Source: CAZNXJ01 sp964577115 (GTDB taxonomy: Bacteria > Planctomycetota > Planctomycetia > Pirellulales > Pirellulaceae). From it: a DNA stretch of 64,000 nucleotides. Location of the stretch: NCBI GenBank assembly GCA_964577115.1, contig CAZNXJ010000012.1:1-64000 (forward strand). The letters run 5' to 3'. The notes under the pieces are model-generated. The model was not told where the DNA came from, made no database searches, and saw only the letters and a list, made by a program, of their open reading frames with translations. Positions 63,963-64,000 of this stretch are shown in pieces. A program made the position numbers and the translations under genes. Position 1 is the stretch's first letter, and every line of letters starts with the position of its first letter.

Positions 63963-64000
63963 TTTCGACCTCCGTGCCTGTCGTGGGGGGCGCTTGGCGA

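Overview
The window looks like a chromosomal segment of a GC-rich planctomycete, probably Pirellulales-like. The clues are two DUF1501 proteins, a giant SdrD_B surface protein with a planctomycete-type N-terminal ELMEERRMLNAD sorting motif, an NPYAAS-type small membrane protein, a HEAT-like secreted protein, a ceramidase-like secreted protein and a Tad pilus locus of planctomycete layout. No name or species is given in the sequence, so this placement is inference from gene families.

Layout. 1-5 kb: a DUF1501 protein, a small membrane protein, a putative lipoprotein and a cytosolic trypsin-like protease. 5.3-9.9 kb: a signalling module made of a FixJ-like regulator whose receiver has lost its phospho-acceptor, a three-PAS hybrid histidine kinase and an HD-GYP response regulator. 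10-20 kb: mostly metabolic genes (halogenase-like flavoprotein, HEAT-like protein, Rrf2 regulator, ArsM-like methyltransferase, FAH hydrolase, gamma-glutamylcyclotransferase-like protein, nitrilase-family amidohydrolase, SDR, beta-helix protein, flippase-like membrane protein).

20.5-28.4 kb: a decayed genomic island inserted at the 3' end of tRNA-Ala(GGC). It is bounded by a 26-bp direct repeat with one mismatch. Just inside each end lies a second 27-bp direct repeat that could be an integrase arm site. The integrase gene is cut by an IS21-family remnant. Cargo includes a HigBA toxin-antitoxin pair whose operator fills the promoter spacer, an excisionase-like protein, a gene with no normal start codon (apparently ATC), and an unusual protein with Hsp90-like ATPase motifs in permuted order plus a C-terminal metallopeptidase-like motif lacking its first His. 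Small unknown genes follow, two of them behind similar 23-bp leader elements.

28.7-47.7 kb: an NHS-type transporter and a ceramidase-like protein, then a complete-looking Tad/Flp pilus locus on the minus strand (flp, tadV, tadE, cpaB, secretin, tadZ, tadA, tadB, tadC, followed by a PQQ-propeller protein, a secreted protein and a TPR lipoprotein). A terminator-like hairpin separates flp from the assembly genes. On the plus strand upstream of flp, an alpha-toroid protein is translationally coupled to a DUF362 protein.

47.7-58.9 kb: a second DUF1501 protein, tRNA-Leu(CAG), a rhodanese, and an orphan VgrG-PAAR-DUF4123 set next to a minus-strand gene encoding a protein with a ParB-like C-terminal domain (candidate effector), a small T6SS-neighbourhood protein and an FHA protein with a DUF4123-like tail. 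A CCA/poly(A) nucleotidyltransferase, a four-helix membrane protein and a coiled-coil miniprotein follow. 58.9-64 kb: a 1677-residue surface protein with eight SdrD_B-like repeats in an alternating A/B pattern and C-terminal FG-GAP-like repeats. No CRISPR array or rRNA was seen.
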